Shown here in pieces: positions 32,415 through 44,132 of a stretch of DNA of 64,000 nucleotides. Both the position numbers and the translations under genes were made by a program. The stretch is taken from NCBI GenBank assembly GCA_022559985.1, contig JAFJTR010000035.1, positions 62,001 through 126,000 of the forward strand. Direction: 5' to 3'. This DNA comes from Parastagonospora avenae f. sp. tritici 18332-5. Taxonomy: Eukaryota > Ascomycota > Dothideomycetes > Pleosporales > Phaeosphaeriaceae. How positions within the stretch are numbered: position 1 is the stretch's first letter; each line of letters begins with the position of its first letter. The notes beneath the pieces were generated by a model that worked only from the letters and a program-made list of their open reading frames with translations, searched no databases and had not been told where the DNA came from.

Positions 32415-33861
32415 TTACATTGCAGGCTGGGGCGGCGAGGTGATGGGCTTCTCGCTCAGCTCGGAGTCAAGCTCGTGGCTGGGAGCGGTGGGGAATTGTT
32501 CCTTCTTGACCTCGGGTGAGGTTGAACGTCCACGGTACTGGTTAATCGTCTCCTGTGCCTTGTTCGTGTACTGCTGGGTGAGACCCTGCACAGTCTTGGC
32601 AGCATTTCCAGCGTGCTGGTTGGCAAGACCCTTGATCTGAGTAGCCTGCTGGCTAGCGATCTGACGGCCCTTCTCGAGCTGCGCATCGATGACCTCCTTA
32701 TTCTGAATGTAGACGAGAGGGCCGAGGTACGTGACGACGGTCGCGATCAAGGTCAATCCCCAAAGAGGAACGAACTTGATGAGGAAGTAAGAAATGAGGG
32801 ATGCGAAGAAAGCCTGAGCCAAACGTTAGCAAAGTCTTGGATGGACCATGTCACAAAGAGGGTACTTACTGCTCCACTGGCATATACGTTCTCGGCGAAG
32901 ACTATGCGCTGAGACTCGATGACAACGAAGTTGATGATTTGCTCGACGTCGTCAAGCAGGCGCTCGAGCGAAGCCTTGGGGACCGTGAAGTATTGACGCG
33001 GACGGAACTGGGAGGTAAGGCCGCGGCCAAAGGCGAGTTGTCCAGCAACCTCGGCGGTCACGGTCGCACCAAGCGTAAGGTAGAGGAGCTTGAGGGCGTA
33101 GCGGATGACATTGAGGTATCGGGCGGCGAAGATGAAGGCGACGGTGGAGGCAAAGGCGATACCAGTCGCACGCGGGTTCTTCCAGCTCAGGAGGCGGTAG
33201 AACATGCTATGGTAGTCTGACCACAATTAGCGATCTACGTGTCGAACGCGATGGAACTACGTACGAGTGAGGTTCTGGCCGGTGGCAGCCTTGTGGTCTG
33301 GCGTTTGCCGGGAGTTTGCAAGATCAGCAAACTCGTTGCGAGTCTTGGTCGCCTCTGCCTGTACATTCTGGCCGACGGGTCCTGAATGGTTTAGCAGATT
33401 GTCACACTATGCATAAGTTGGGAATCTGTGTCGCGCGAGCAGTCAGCATATGTTTGGAAATATCGGGAAAATTCTGGAGCGACTCACCTCACCGTTGACG
33501 ACCGTGTCCTTTGCGTTCTGCACCGCGGGGTGTTTGATACCGGCGTTCATGGCGTGCTGTGCTGCTTTGAGGTTGTTAGAGGGGAAGTTCGGTGATGTGC
33601 GAATGTGCGAAGCGCAGATAAGACTGTAATGCATGGCGTTAGCTGGGCTCGGCAACTTCGGAGGCGTTTCGTCCCACGTACCTTACTCTCCAGGATGCTA
33701 TTTCCTGTTTTCTGTGCGCTCTGTGCCAGACCTCCGTTTGCGTTGCCGTTGGCATGCGGCATATCGCTCGAGAAATCAGTAGCAGCGCGGTTTGAGGGCG
33801 CGGAAGGGTCCAGGTCGGGAAGGGTGCTGTGGTTGATCTCAACACGCGGAGCCTCAGACAT
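32415..33861 (-). CDS. RTN1: Reticulon-like ER membrane-shaping protein
   Basis: Five exons, 33861-33682, 33556-33488, 33382-33265, 33216-32870 and 32813-32415, keep one frame and give 370 residues. The reticulon homology domain starts at about LTHYHSMFYRLLSWKNP and has two long hydrophobic hairpins: GIAFASTVAFIFAARYLNV with YALKLLYLTLGATVTAEV, and AFFASLISYFLIKFVPLWG with LTLIATVVTYLGPLVYIQN. Their length fits wedge-like hairpins that curve ER tubules. The N-terminus (MSEAPRVEINHS) is polar; the C-terminus is polar and Gln/Thr-rich with an amphipathic helix. Fungal Rtn1 proteins stabilise tubular ER. Exons 2 and 3 encode a weakly conserved linker, so their exact borders are less certain than those of exons 4 and 5. 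Confidence 0.85.
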
Positions 33862-36316
33862 CACGAGTGATTGATCCGCTCTGGGGTCTGAATGTAGGTA
33901 CGGAAAGGGTGATGATCAAATCTGTGGAGGAAAGAGGTTGAATTTGAGCGTGTGGAAGAAGTGTAAAGAGGATATTGGCCTCAATGCTTTTATTCAGACA
34001 GGGCAACGCTACGTTTGGCCAGGCGCGAGTGTCGTGTGCGCAGTGTTGTGGGACGTCATTGCGGGTCACCTTCGAACCACCAACCGCACCAGCAGGTTCT
34101 ACAAACCCTATGTCATCGACGTGAATGTGCATCATCGGCTGCCTCCGCATTCATTCTTCTCCATGTAAATCTCGTTCCTGCTGTTGTCACTGTGTCCTCG
34201 TCGTGCCTGCCTTGTGGTATCCGCCTAATTTTGGGCTGCCATGTGTTTTGCATGTGAAAGCATAAATCTGCCCCTCGGAACTTCAAACCATGACGCAACT
34301 CAGGATTTCTTGAGTGGTCCCAACATGACGGTGTATCCTTAGTACATGATTCACTGTGGCAAGGGCTTTCCTTTTGACCTGGCGTCTCATTCATCCCTGC
34401 ATGCTTTCTGGAGATGTTGTTCCCAGTGCAGTGAGCGCTTAGCGGCGATCCTGCTTGAGATAACCCTGAACAAGAGTTCCAACGCACTGGACTCATTCTT
34501 GGAATGTGCAAGCATCATAATGACTGCGTGTTATTGTGGCTGATCCGGATTCAAGAAGATACAATTGCTTGCATTCGGTCAGCATGCGCATTCGTCCGTC
34601 GGTTGTGCTTCGCGCGTAAATCTGTTGAGCATAGCCAAGCGCTCATGCAAAGGGTGCTGCTCTCTTTGCTTATCTGGCGTCCAGAACTGGGAAATGAACA
34701 CTCTGCGGATCAGTCTTGGGAGTGGATGACATCTAGTTACAGTCTATTCCCAGAAACACGAAGCATAAATGTACATGTAGGACCGCTTGCCTAGGTGGGC
34801 AGGAGGGTTGTGCCAGTCACGTGTTGACACATGCATGAGGCTAGGCTGCCCAGGTGCCGTGCGAGTGCACGACCCGCTATGGATGTCCCACATCTCCACC
34901 ACGAAGACCAGCATCCGATCCTGAACGTTGCAGGTGATCCTTTCCATGTGCTCCGACCTCATGAAGACATTCAACCGCCTGTCACATGTCAACACCCGTC
35001 AAACGTCAATGATCACCTCTAAATTGCGGGCCCGGAGGTTCCGAGATTCCTTATTCATGGCAAACGCCCAAATCGAGCAGCTTCAAAGAAACCTTTGAGT
35101 CGACCAAAGGAGCAGCTGCCAATACCCTGCAGCTTGTGAAACTACCGTACTTCACCATGTGGTAGAGATGGCCGGAGCTACTGTAAGCAGCATGGGAGCG
35201 CACGATGCACATGCACGGTCCATGCCCACGCGACAGGCCCTGAAGGTGGGGGTGTCTTTTGCGCGGAGGTTTGGTTGCGGAATCACGCCTGATTTCGTGC
35301 CAGAGGCCTTAGACTTATGCGCCTGCGCCAACAACCTAGGTCTCTGACTTTGCGCGGATGCGCACGCAGTGCGTGTCTAGCTCTTGACTTCCGGCTCTAG
35401 CAAGCCCTTCGTCCTGGCTGTCGGGTCCGCGACGGTAAAGATCAGCGCTGGACCGAGTCTGTTAGCCACGAAACACATCCTGTGACTCTGCACGGCTGGC
35501 GGTCCCTGAGGAGATCCGATCGAGTGCCACGGCCGACCGAGCCCTGGGCGGTCAAGGTCGCTGCGAGGACGCAATTCGACGGCGCCTCGGCCAGTCAGCG
35601 GCCCCCGCTGTGTGTGCATAAACGCAACGCGGTTGGACGCCATACCATTACCGATAGATAGAGGCGAGCGCTAGATATCACGCGAAGCGCACCATGTGTG
35701 CTGCGTGCAGATAGGCATGCATGCGACCAGCGAGCCGCGGACACAGGAGCTCCAAAACCTCCTGTACAAACCGCCGCTGCTTCACTGCGCGCTGATAGAC
35801 TCATGTCCTCTTCATCTCCAGCGCACACTGCATCGGCCACGACGTCGGAGCCTGCGCTTATCAACGTCCACTAGCAATTAGTCCAAGAGGTTGGCAGGAC
35901 GTGGCAGCTGGCGACGACGCGCTACGCTTTATCATTGTGCCGCCACCGACTCTGGGCCGTCGTCGCTGGGGCTCGATCGCCGGTCGATAAGTCAGACACT
36001 CCTTCACGGAGCTCGTGCCCACTTCACTCTTCACTCCTCACTCCTCACGTCGATGCAACACGCACCTTCACGCCTTGCAAACTTTACGGACTGCAACTCG
36101 CATTGCCATCGTGGACTCCGGGGCCATACCCTCTACTAACCCGCCTCCTCGGTACACCAGAGACGTCAGACCAAGAAACGAAATGGTCAAAGCGCTTCAA
36201 CATCATAATCCTGTATCCGCCGTTATCGCTGCCACCCAAAATCGCTTGTGAGCACGCGATATCTCTACGGCTCCCCCTCTGCGGAGGTGAGAGTCTGTGA
36301 GGGCTGCTCACCAATA
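33862..36316. other. 2.4-kb intergenic region without a supported gene
   Basis: It lies between the divergent reticulon and rhodopsin/PTH11-like genes. Frames of 60-130 residues are scattered on both strands, but none shows domain content or a plausible exon chain. The last 300 bases have short CACTC/CTCAC-rich runs, common in fungal 5' UTRs, and probably form the leader of the downstream gene. Confidence 0.4.
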
Positions 36317-38079
36317 ATGATAATTCCGCGCGACATCTACAATGCATCTCCACCAGAGCGTCGTACCCGCATCGGCAACAACCCCACGTTGTTGTACAGC
36401 TGGTGGTGCACCATCTTCTCCATCGTCATCATTGGATTTCGAGTTTTTGGCCGGTATATTCGAAATGAGCGACTCTTCCGCGAAGACAAAATCATGGCCT
36501 GGAGCATCATCCCGCTGGCTGCGCGTATGGGGTGCGTGCACATCGTTCTCATATACGGCACGAACAACGTCGACGTCAGTCAGCTCACAGATCCTCTGAT
36601 CATCCGTCACCGCGAAATAGGAAGTCAGTGTGTGCTGGCTGCACGGATCTTTTACGCCATGTTGTAAGTTGGACGAGTTTATTATGGATGTTTGACGTCG
36701 TCTCACACGTGCACAGTATATGGATGGCTAAATTCACCGTCTCCGAATTCCTCAAGCGCCTGACAGAACGTTTCTGGAAGAAAGGCTACGAATGGGGATT
36801 GCGTGGCATACGCATCTTTCTCGTCGTCACCTTCGTCATAGTCTTCATTGCCACCCTTGCCGAGTGCCACCCCTTCACACATTACTGGCAAGTCATCCCG
36901 GATCCAGGACCGCGATGCCGTCAGGGCTATGCCCAACTCCTCACCATGGGCATCACTGATATCATTACGGATATCCTACTGGTCGCCTTTCCCATTCCGA
37001 TCATATTCCGATCTGCCATGCCATTAAAGCGCAAGCTCTCGCTCACCGCGCTGTTCTCTTTGTCTATCATCCTCATCGGCGTCACTAGTGCTCGGATGCC
37101 ACTTGTCATCGATCGAAGGGGCTTGCAACAATTCCGCACCGTATTTGCGTCTACCGAAGTACTCGCCGCCGCTATAGTCTCCAACGCTATCATCTTAGGA
37201 TCCTTCCTCCGTGATCGAGGTGTCAAGAAGGCTAAATTCAAGGCACCATCTACCAACGATAGCATGGAGCGAAGAGGTTCCGCTCGCCGAATGACCGATC
37301 AAACCTGCAGTAGCGATGAAAACCTCGCTCGATCTCTCGGTTTCAGAACCAAGCCCGAACTTGCCGAAAATCGCCCAACTGTACCCAGACCAGCACCTGT
37401 AGCCGACATAGGCCTACTCTCATCTGGCAAACAAGATGGCCCATTCACAAACAGCAACTGGCAGTTCCCACAAGTAGAGCTCGGCATGTTTGACAGGCAC
37501 GATGATGCAAAGCTGAGTATCACTGACTTCCGAGACCCAATGCCGAGTCCTCGAGCCGGCCGGCGCGTCTCTTGGGTAGATGCCGGTGGCCTTCTTGATA
37601 ATGCAGCCGTGACACCGTCACCCACCGATTCGGTCATCGCACATGACTTCGCACCACAACCACGTAGGAACTCGAGGGCATCGAACGCGTACTCACCAAA
37701 TTGCCGCCCTTATCCTCCTGCAGCACGACGTTCATCGCGGCTCTCACAGAGATCGGAAGACTACGAGATGTCAACTGCCAGGCCGAGCCATCAACTTCAA
37801 GATCTCGGTGGCTTGCTCTCTGAGGAGCGTGAGAAGGAGGGCGAAGGTCGTCCATCTACATCACCACATTCTCCGCCATCCACTGGACTCACGCGACATC
37901 AGAGGCGGCAGTCGGCTTCGATACATCGTATCTCTACCCGAAATAGCCATGATGTACCTTCGCTAAAGGATCCGGGTGGTCTCCTCTCCAACCACCCCCC
38001 CGCGCCCATACAACGCACTACCACCCAGACCAGCTATAACGTTCCTTCTCTGAAGGATCCTGGCGGTCTACTCTCCTAG
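36317..38079 (+). CDS. Rhodopsin/PTH11-like integral membrane protein
   Basis: Two exons, 36317-36663 and 36717-38079, give 569 residues. The N-terminal 290 residues carry hydrophobic segments of the fungal rhodopsin-domain (PTH11-related) family: SWWCTIFSIVIIGFRVFGRY, IFLVVTFVIVFIATLAECHPF, the family motif HYWQ...CRQGYAQLLTMGITDIITDILLVAFPIPII, and LTALFSLSIILIGVTSARMPL. No N-terminal CFEM domain or signal peptide is present, and the first predicted helix lies close to the Met, so a further upstream exon is possible. The C-terminal 280 residues are polar, probably cytoplasmic, and contain repeated GGLL motifs at about residues 346, 404, 478, 529 and 558, including an exact 12-residue repeat VPSLKDPGGLLS at 529-540 and 558-569. 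A receptor-like role is inferred from the family; ligand unknown. Confidence 0.8.
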
Positions 38080-38766
38080 TTCCCCTACACTACTTCCCAT
38101 TCAGCTTGATACCCCAGCCTTCGGGCGATTTATTTGCATAGCTTGCCCATCTTGTTTATTTTATCTTTTCTTGGTGCGATATCCCCTGCACGGCTGTAGG
38201 GAGGGTTACGAGAGATGACGTTACGAGTGCTATCAGGCGGACAGATCGAGGATCTACATTCGGATATATTGGAGCTTCATAGCTGTATCATATACTTGTC
38301 TCCATCGCGGTTCATAGACGTATGTCAGACCGGCAGATAGCCCCGGTCAATATATGGAGTTTAATACCCTTGTCCGGCATTTATGCATTGCTACCCAGGG
38401 TCTCGTGGTACTGTATTGAGCGATCGAGGGCAGGATGTTTTCGATAGAAACAATGCGAGTTCCGATTGCTCGGGTCACTAATAATAGGGTTCAGGCTAGG
38501 ACGTTGCCGCCGTTTGTGGGGATATGTCATGGGGAGGAAGGTCCGGCTTGGCTTGGCAGTCCAAGCTTCTATGTTTGCTTCTCCCGAGGTCATCACCCAT
38601 ACACTCTCTCACAAGAACTCCCATGACTTCACTAGGCTGACATCTACATCCTTGACCAAACGCATTTGAATTTGGTCAAGCTTAGTTACTGAGTAAAATC
38701 GCTTTCCGGTGTTTCATCAAGCCAAAGTTGCAGCAAAACGGCCTTCAGACAACAAGCTCGTTAGCC
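38080..38766. other. Intergenic, contains a short hairpin
   Basis: About 690 bases between two plus-strand genes; no gene is seen. TTGACCAAA at 38652-38660 and its reverse complement at 38671-38679 form a nine-base stem just upstream of the JmjC gene. The rest should include the 3' UTR of the membrane protein and the promoter of the JmjC gene. Confidence 0.4.
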
Positions 38767-40212
38767 ATGGACGAAGATCTAACACCGTCTCCAACGCCTC
38801 CCTGTAGTCCACTTGGCCAAGCAATGCACAATAATGCACCAACCATAGCAGAGATCACACAACTTACCCGCCAACAACTTAACACAGCTAGCAAGACCGA
38901 TCCAATTCGCGAATGCGGACGCGCTGCGATTGCCACTCTACCACAAGATCCGCATACTTGCCAGCAGCTGGCGTACCAAAAACTACACGATGTGCCATAT
39001 AGGGACGTCAAGACTTGTTGGAGGAGGTTGTACACGGACGCGACGTTGTGGAAGGTTGTGAAGATGGTAGAACGTGGGGTTGAAGATGAGAAGGGAGATT
39101 GGATTGATGAGGTGGTGAGGATGTTGGATATGGCGCTTATCTTGGCAGGAGTACCAGAGAGAGAAGAGCTTGTGGAGTTATGGTTTGATGCGGTAAAGGA
39201 AGTACTGGCGTCTTGGCATGAGTCGGAACGACCCGTAAAGAGAAGGAAAATTTCGACAGACAAGACGATTGCAGAGCCACCTTCGAGCTTTCCGATAGCA
39301 CTACCAGAATCTACGCCAATCCTACGATACCCTATCGCACGTTCGAAGGAAATCAGCATGTCTGCATTTCAAGCAAAAGTTTCGGATGTAACCAAGCATA
39401 CACCGATGATCATCGAGGGTGCTTTGCAACACTGGCCGGCTCTTGACGAGCAGCCATGGAGTCGGCCTAGCTACTTGCTAGAGCAGATGTTAGGTGGCCG
39501 CAGACTGGTTCCCGTCGAGGTAGGAAAGAGCTATACGGATGAAGGTTGGGGACAGAAAATCATCACGTTCAAAGACTTCATGGATACCTACATGCTCCAA
39601 GCAGACCCTGGTGCTCAAATACCTGGAGAAGCATCCAACAAAGGGTACCTGGCTCAACATGACCTCTTTGCTCAGATACCGTCTCTACGCGCAGATATAA
39701 GCATACCAGACTATTGCTATTGCAACCCCGCACCGTCGCCACATCTGATGCACGTCAAACCCACAGCCAAGCTCGAAGAACCTTTGCTGAATGCATGGTT
39801 TGGGCCCGCGGGTACGGTGTCACCACTCCACACAGATCCATACCACAACATCCTTGCACAAGTGGTAGGCTACAAGTACGTCAGACTCTACGCCCCCGAG
39901 CACACCGAGCAACTCTATCCGCGTAGCATAGACGAGAACGGGGTCGACATGAGCAACACGAGTCAAGTCGATCTAGACGAAGCAATACGTGTGCTCGGCA
40001 AAACATCATACTGGCAGCAGGACGGAGATGCGGACGCTCCTGATCTTGAGCAAGCCAGACGAGACTTCGAAGTGCAGTTTCCACACTTCAAATCTGCGCC
40101 CTACGTGGAAGCCGTTCTCGCGCCTGGCGAGAGTCTCTATCTACCAGTTGGGTGGTGGCATTACGTTCGCAGTCTCACGCCTAGCTTTAGTGTGAGTTTC
40201 TGGTTTAATTGA
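38767..40212 (+). CDS. JmjC-domain (cupin-like) oxygenase
   Basis: A single-exon protein of 481 residues starting MDEDLTPSPTPP. Residues 1-170 are a helical N-terminal region with a small basic patch (RPVKRRKIST). The JmjC/cupin_8-type domain follows: TPMIIEGALQHWPAL, then SYLLEQMLGGRRLVPVEVG, the metal-binding pair His355-x-Asp357 in SPLHTDPYHN, the KYVRLYAPEH strand, and the distal His465 in LPVGWWHYVRSL. All three Fe(II) ligands are present, so a 2-oxoglutarate-dependent hydroxylase or demethylase is likely. The arrangement, with an N-terminal helical region and C-terminal JmjC, resembles KDM8/JMJD5-type proteins rather than the large histone demethylases. Substrate is unknown. Confidence 0.88.
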   Translation: MDEDLTPSPTPPCSPLGQAMHNNAPTIAEITQLTRQQLNTASKTDPIRECGRAAIATLPQDPHTCQQLAYQKLHDVPYRDVKTCWRRLYTDATLWKVVKMVERGVEDEKGDWIDEVVRMLDMALILAGVPEREELVELWFDAVKEVLASWHESERPVKRRKISTDKTIAEPPSSFPIALPESTPILRYPIARSKEISMSAFQAKVSDVTKHTPMIIEGALQHWPALDEQPWSRPSYLLEQMLGGRRLVPVEVGKSYTDEGWGQKIITFKDFMDTYMLQADPGAQIPGEASNKGYLAQHDLFAQIPSLRADISIPDYCYCNPAPSPHLMHVKPTAKLEEPLLNAWFGPAGTVSPLHTDPYHNILAQVVGYKYVRLYAPEHTEQLYPRSIDENGVDMSNTSQVDLDEAIRVLGKTSYWQQDGDADAPDLEQARRDFEVQFPHFKSAPYVEAVLAPGESLYLPVGWWHYVRSLTPSFSVSFWFN

Positions 40213-40719
40213 GCACATTCGCACATCCTCCATTTGAGGTTGGTCCACAGGAGTATGGGAAATACGAAGTAGGAACCCAAGGTACAGGTCTATTTCAATT
40301 GCAGTGGGCACTTATAGCTTATCGAGCTTCTGGAACGTCAAATCAGCGCGCAGGCTCGTGACTTCGCGTCATCTTCGGACGGTAGTCCGCGCTCTACGCG
40401 CGTAGATCCACCAGCGTGCATCATTAGCTGCATAATACGTGACATCATCAGTGGGAACCTTCATATCAACGGAGCTTCACAGAGCTGGTGGTTCACGGAG
40501 ACATTGTTCCGACATTGCACGGTGCGGACACGGGTGTGTGGTCTGGGTCCAGTCTCGGAAGCAGCCTTGACTGTTGCCTTCGTAAACTCCGACGCTAGCG
40601 AGAGGTTACTTATGTGACACAGTTGTCCTTGGCATTTGGGATGGTGCTGCATATAAGTTCTTCATTCACTCCACAGCATACCTGGTTTCAACACAGCGTT
40701 CTCAAAACACGACATCACT
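40213..40719. promoter_or_regulatory. Intergenic region and promoter of the reductase gene
   Basis: About 500 bases between two plus-strand genes. No gene is seen. The sequence TGCTGCATATAAG, ending about 65 bases before the ATG, is a TATA-like element followed by a CA/CT-rich leader. Confidence 0.4.
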
Positions 40720-42054
40720 ATGAGCTCCTCTGAACAACCGCTCCGCCAATCAGGCATCTATCGCAACTTACCATCATGGGACCCGTCGGTCAAGGGCCTG
40801 AAAGCCGTTGTGTGTGGTGCTACTGGTATCTCAGGTTTCCACGCCATCCGAGCACTTCTCGACACACCAGATCGCTGGTCTAAAGTCTATGCACTCTCAC
40901 GCAGCCCATTGTCCAAAGAAATGCTTGCATTCTTCACGGAGCAACAACGCGCTCGTCTCCACCACGTCTCTGTCGACCTGAGCTCTTCTGCTGAAGAAAT
41001 CGCTGAAGCCTTCAATGATGCCGGCGTGCAAGCTGATCACATCTTCTACTACGCCTACCTTCCACCAAAGACCGAAAAGAGCGCCATGGACCCCAGCACA
41101 GCAGAAGATCTTCTCGATTCCAACATCCCACCATTCAAGAACTTCCTCGCCTCCTTGCCTCTAGTAGGCCTCGTTCCCAAACGAATCCTCCTGCAAACTG
41201 GCGGTAAAAATTACGGCATGCACATCGGCCGCGCGCGCACACCTGCCGTGGAATCAGATCCAGAGCCCAGACACCTGAGCCCGAACTTCTACTATCCCCA
41301 AGAAGACCTGCTGCGGGAGTACTGCGGAACCCACCCAGAGACGGGCTGGAACATCGTGATGCCCGCCGCAGTCATCGGCGCAACGCAATACGCATCCATG
41401 AACACCTTCGTCTCCTTCGCCGTCTACGCCGCCGTCCAAGCCCACCGCAAACAACCCTTAAATTTCGGCTCGGGATGGCGCAGCTGGCAGTTCGATTCTA
41501 CCAACAGCACCGCGCGCCTCACGGGCTATCTAAGCGAATGGGCTGTCCTCGAGGAGAAGTGCAGGAATCAGAAATTCAACAGCCAGGATGGTGGGTTGAT
41601 GAGTTTCGACCGCTTCTTTGAAGAACTTGCGCGGTGGTTCGGCGTCGAGGGGGTTAACGGTCCTGTCGATGATGAGTCGAAGTACACCGATATGAAACTC
41701 ACAGGCGGAAAAGATGCGCCAATAGGTTACGGCCCGCCACTCATTCACCAGCAGTCCTTCACACTTGCGCAGTGGGCCCAGGAACCCGGGGTCAAAGAAG
41801 CGTGGGAACAGATCATGAACGAGTCGAATGGACAGCTGAAGACGAATGTGTTTGAAGGGAATGCGCGGGATTTGTTCATGATGGGAGACTTTACGTATTT
41901 GCCATTTGGCACGCTGAGTATGAATAAGGTGAGGAGGTTTGGGTTCTGTGGGTTCGTGGATACGGTGGAGAGTGTGTTTGAGACGTATCAGGAGATGGCG
42001 GAGTTAGGTATGTTGCCGAGGATGAAGGTGGATGCTGCGAGGCCTTTGATCTGA
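40720..42054 (+). CDS. PRISE-type Rossmann-fold reductase (SDR superfamily)
   Basis: A single-exon 444-residue protein. A dinucleotide-binding strand and glycine motif KAVVCGATGISG (Gly33, Gly36, Gly39) lie near the N-terminus. The downstream motifs YALSRSPLS, VDLSSS, HIFYYAYLPP, RILLQTGGKNYG and WNIVMPAAVIGA, and the tyrosine in LSPNFYYPQEDLL, fit the PRISE group (progesterone 5-beta-reductase/iridoid synthase-like) of the atypical short-chain dehydrogenases, which reduce activated C=C bonds with NADPH. Fungal members are often in secondary-metabolite loci, but no synthase gene lies in this window. A decayed transposon begins about 220 bases downstream. Confidence 0.85.
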   Translation: MSSSEQPLRQSGIYRNLPSWDPSVKGLKAVVCGATGISGFHAIRALLDTPDRWSKVYALSRSPLSKEMLAFFTEQQRARLHHVSVDLSSSAEEIAEAFNDAGVQADHIFYYAYLPPKTEKSAMDPSTAEDLLDSNIPPFKNFLASLPLVGLVPKRILLQTGGKNYGMHIGRARTPAVESDPEPRHLSPNFYYPQEDLLREYCGTHPETGWNIVMPAAVIGATQYASMNTFVSFAVYAAVQAHRKQPLNFGSGWRSWQFDSTNSTARLTGYLSEWAVLEEKCRNQKFNSQDGGLMSFDRFFEELARWFGVEGVNGPVDDESKYTDMKLTGGKDAPIGYGPPLIHQQSFTLAQWAQEPGVKEAWEQIMNESNGQLKTNVFEGNARDLFMMGDFTYLPFGTLSMNKVRRFGFCGFVDTVESVFETYQEMAELGMLPRMKVDAARPLI

Positions 42055-42276
42055 TCGATGGATCAGATGGGGTTTCAGGGCAGATCAAAGTCAAAAGTCC
42101 AGTCGTGGGTAGTTTGTAAACCGTAGATGATTCATGTCGCCGACAGCCCTGGAATGAGATTTGGCCACACGTGATACCGCGATAGCGTGTCTAAATTGCC
42201 TACCGTGTTCAACGGCGCGACGCCCGGTTTCTTCATGCAACACCAAAACTTTGACACGTGTTATCTCAACTAATAT

Positions 42277-44132
42277 GGACCCAATTGAGGCTGCGCTTGC
42301 AGCAATCAAATCGCTTAAACCTGGAGAAAAACTTGTATATACTAGAATTGCAGAAAGGGATGGTGTTCATCGCAGAACGCTCGCGCGGAGACACCAGGGC
42401 GCTGTGTCGCAGATTCGCGAGCTATACCGCCACAACAGGAAAGAGAGCTCGTAGAGTATATTACTGGGCTTCATTTGAAAGGACTTGCACCTATAAGGGA
42501 GATGCTTCGAAATTTCGCGACCGAGATAGCCGGCAGAGAGCTCTCAATAAGCTGGGTTGACCGCTTCCTTGACCGCAACTATGATGAGCTATTCACTCGA
42601 TGGGGCCCCAGTATCGACCGCGTACGCCACCAGGCTGATTCTCTCGAGAATTACGACTCATACTTTGATCTGTTGTATAAGAAAATAGCAGAATATAAGA
42701 TAGAGCAGCGTCTATTATAGAATATGGACGAGAAGGGCTTCATGATTGGAGTCGAAGCCAAGTCAACCAGAGTGTTTAGCAAGGCTGTATGGGAGAGCAA
42801 AGGTGCTAATGCATCTATTTAAGATAGGAATAGAGAGTGGGCTACCGTTACTCCCACTATTTGCGGAGATGAGACGAAGCTGCCAACGTGTCTTATCTTC
42901 CAAGGCAAGAACGGAGCTATTTGGTCAAACTGGGTGATGGATATACCAGCCGAGGCAGAGGACGTCTATATCAGCTCAACTCCAAACAGCTGGACCAACA
43001 TACAGCTTGGCATAGCTTGGATTAAGCTCTTTGACTAGTGGACGAAGCAGAAAGCTCGAAGAGCATAGCGATTACTTATCATAGATAGCCACAGCAGCCA
43101 TATATCGATACAATTCTTAGACTACGCGACCAAGAATCGTATAGTGGTTATGAAGTTTCCATCTCATTCAACTCACACGCTTCAGCCACTTGATGTGGGG
43201 ATATTTAGGCCACTTTCAACTGCCTATTCGTCTGAACTTCGTATGCGACAGCAACGCTCTCAGGGGCTACGACCAGTCAAGAAGCGAGATTTCTATAGCT
43301 TATTTCAGCGAGCTTGGGCCTCTGCAGCGTCTGAATCTAACATCAAAGCTGCTTTTGAAGCCACTGGTATTATGGCTACATGATCGGACGGTTGTTACTA
43401 AGAAGTTCAAGTACACAACACCACCTGATCAGATCGATCCAGTAGACGTATCTCACCTCTTACCAGCCGACTGGAGGCGTACCGAGCGATTGCTTGAGCA
43501 GCTGGTGGCTAAGAAAACTGATAAGCGCTTTAAGAGGCTTGAGAGCGATATTCACCGCACTATTACTGAAACTAAGCTACTACGGCATGAAAACGCGGGG
43601 CTGATTGCATCACTTGACACCCAAAAGAAGCGCATCAATCACGGTAGACGCCTGCTTGTTAGAGGTACCAAGAAGCAGTCTACTGACGCTGCCTTCTACT
43701 CACCAAGACGGCTTGAGGCAGCCCGGGCTGAATTAGTCCAGAAAGATGAGGCAAAAGTAGCCCAACAAGCAGCCAATCACACTAAACGACAGCTTCGTGA
43801 GGCTAAGAAAGCACTTGATCAAAAGGAGCGAGAGGAGAGGCGTGAGGCTGCCAAGAGGCTGGCTGCGGTGAAGGAGACTCGGAAGGCAGAGAGAGGCTGA
43901 AAAGCAACGCCAAAGAGAGGAGAGAGACCGCCAGAAAGCTCTCAAAACTTCCCGAAGCAGTAAGCGCAAGGCTTCAAAAGCACCCACAAAGCCCAAGAAG
44001 AAGCAGAAACCTAGTGGTGGTGGTTCAGTGGGTAGTTCAGTGGGTGGTGTGGTCCAATGGGCTGCCATACCAGAGGCACAGCGCTATACCAAATCGGGCC
44101 GCGCCAGCACTCTCCCATCAAAATTCAGATAG
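42277..44132 (+). mobile_element. Degenerate pogo/Fot1-type DNA transposon
   Basis: A Tc1/mariner-superfamily element whose transposase is recognisable over its whole length. At the start MDPIEAALAAI and GVHRRTLARRHQG form a helix-turn-helix; a central DNA-binding region follows (ISWVDRFLDRN); then the DDE parts MDEKGF, IIDSHSSH and HTLQPLDVGIF supply the three acidic residues; the end is a basic coiled coil and LPSKFR before the final stop. The coding sequence is broken. The body is AT-richer than the neighbouring reductase gene. Terminal inverted repeats and the TA target duplication could not be identified; weakly similar AATGAGATT stretches at 42153-42161 and 44209-44217 (in inverted order) are not good enough to call. 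Confidence 0.85.
42277..44132 (+). pseudogene. Broken transposase of the pogo/Fot1-type element
   Basis: The frame is interrupted by stops at 42718-42720, 42820-42822, 43036-43038 and 43066-43068, and the reading frame shifts near 42440, 43380 and 43895, the last inside a GA run. The four stops are TAG or TAA at places where related proteins have Gln, Trp or another residue, which fits C-to-T and G-to-A change as produced by repeat-induced point mutation, but this is inferred without a reference copy. No active transposase can be made from this copy. Confidence 0.85.

Noticed and set aside
38652..38679. Hairpin as rho-type terminator
   Set aside because: Eukaryotic sequence; nine-base stem with no transcription-termination context, probably chance or a dyad site.
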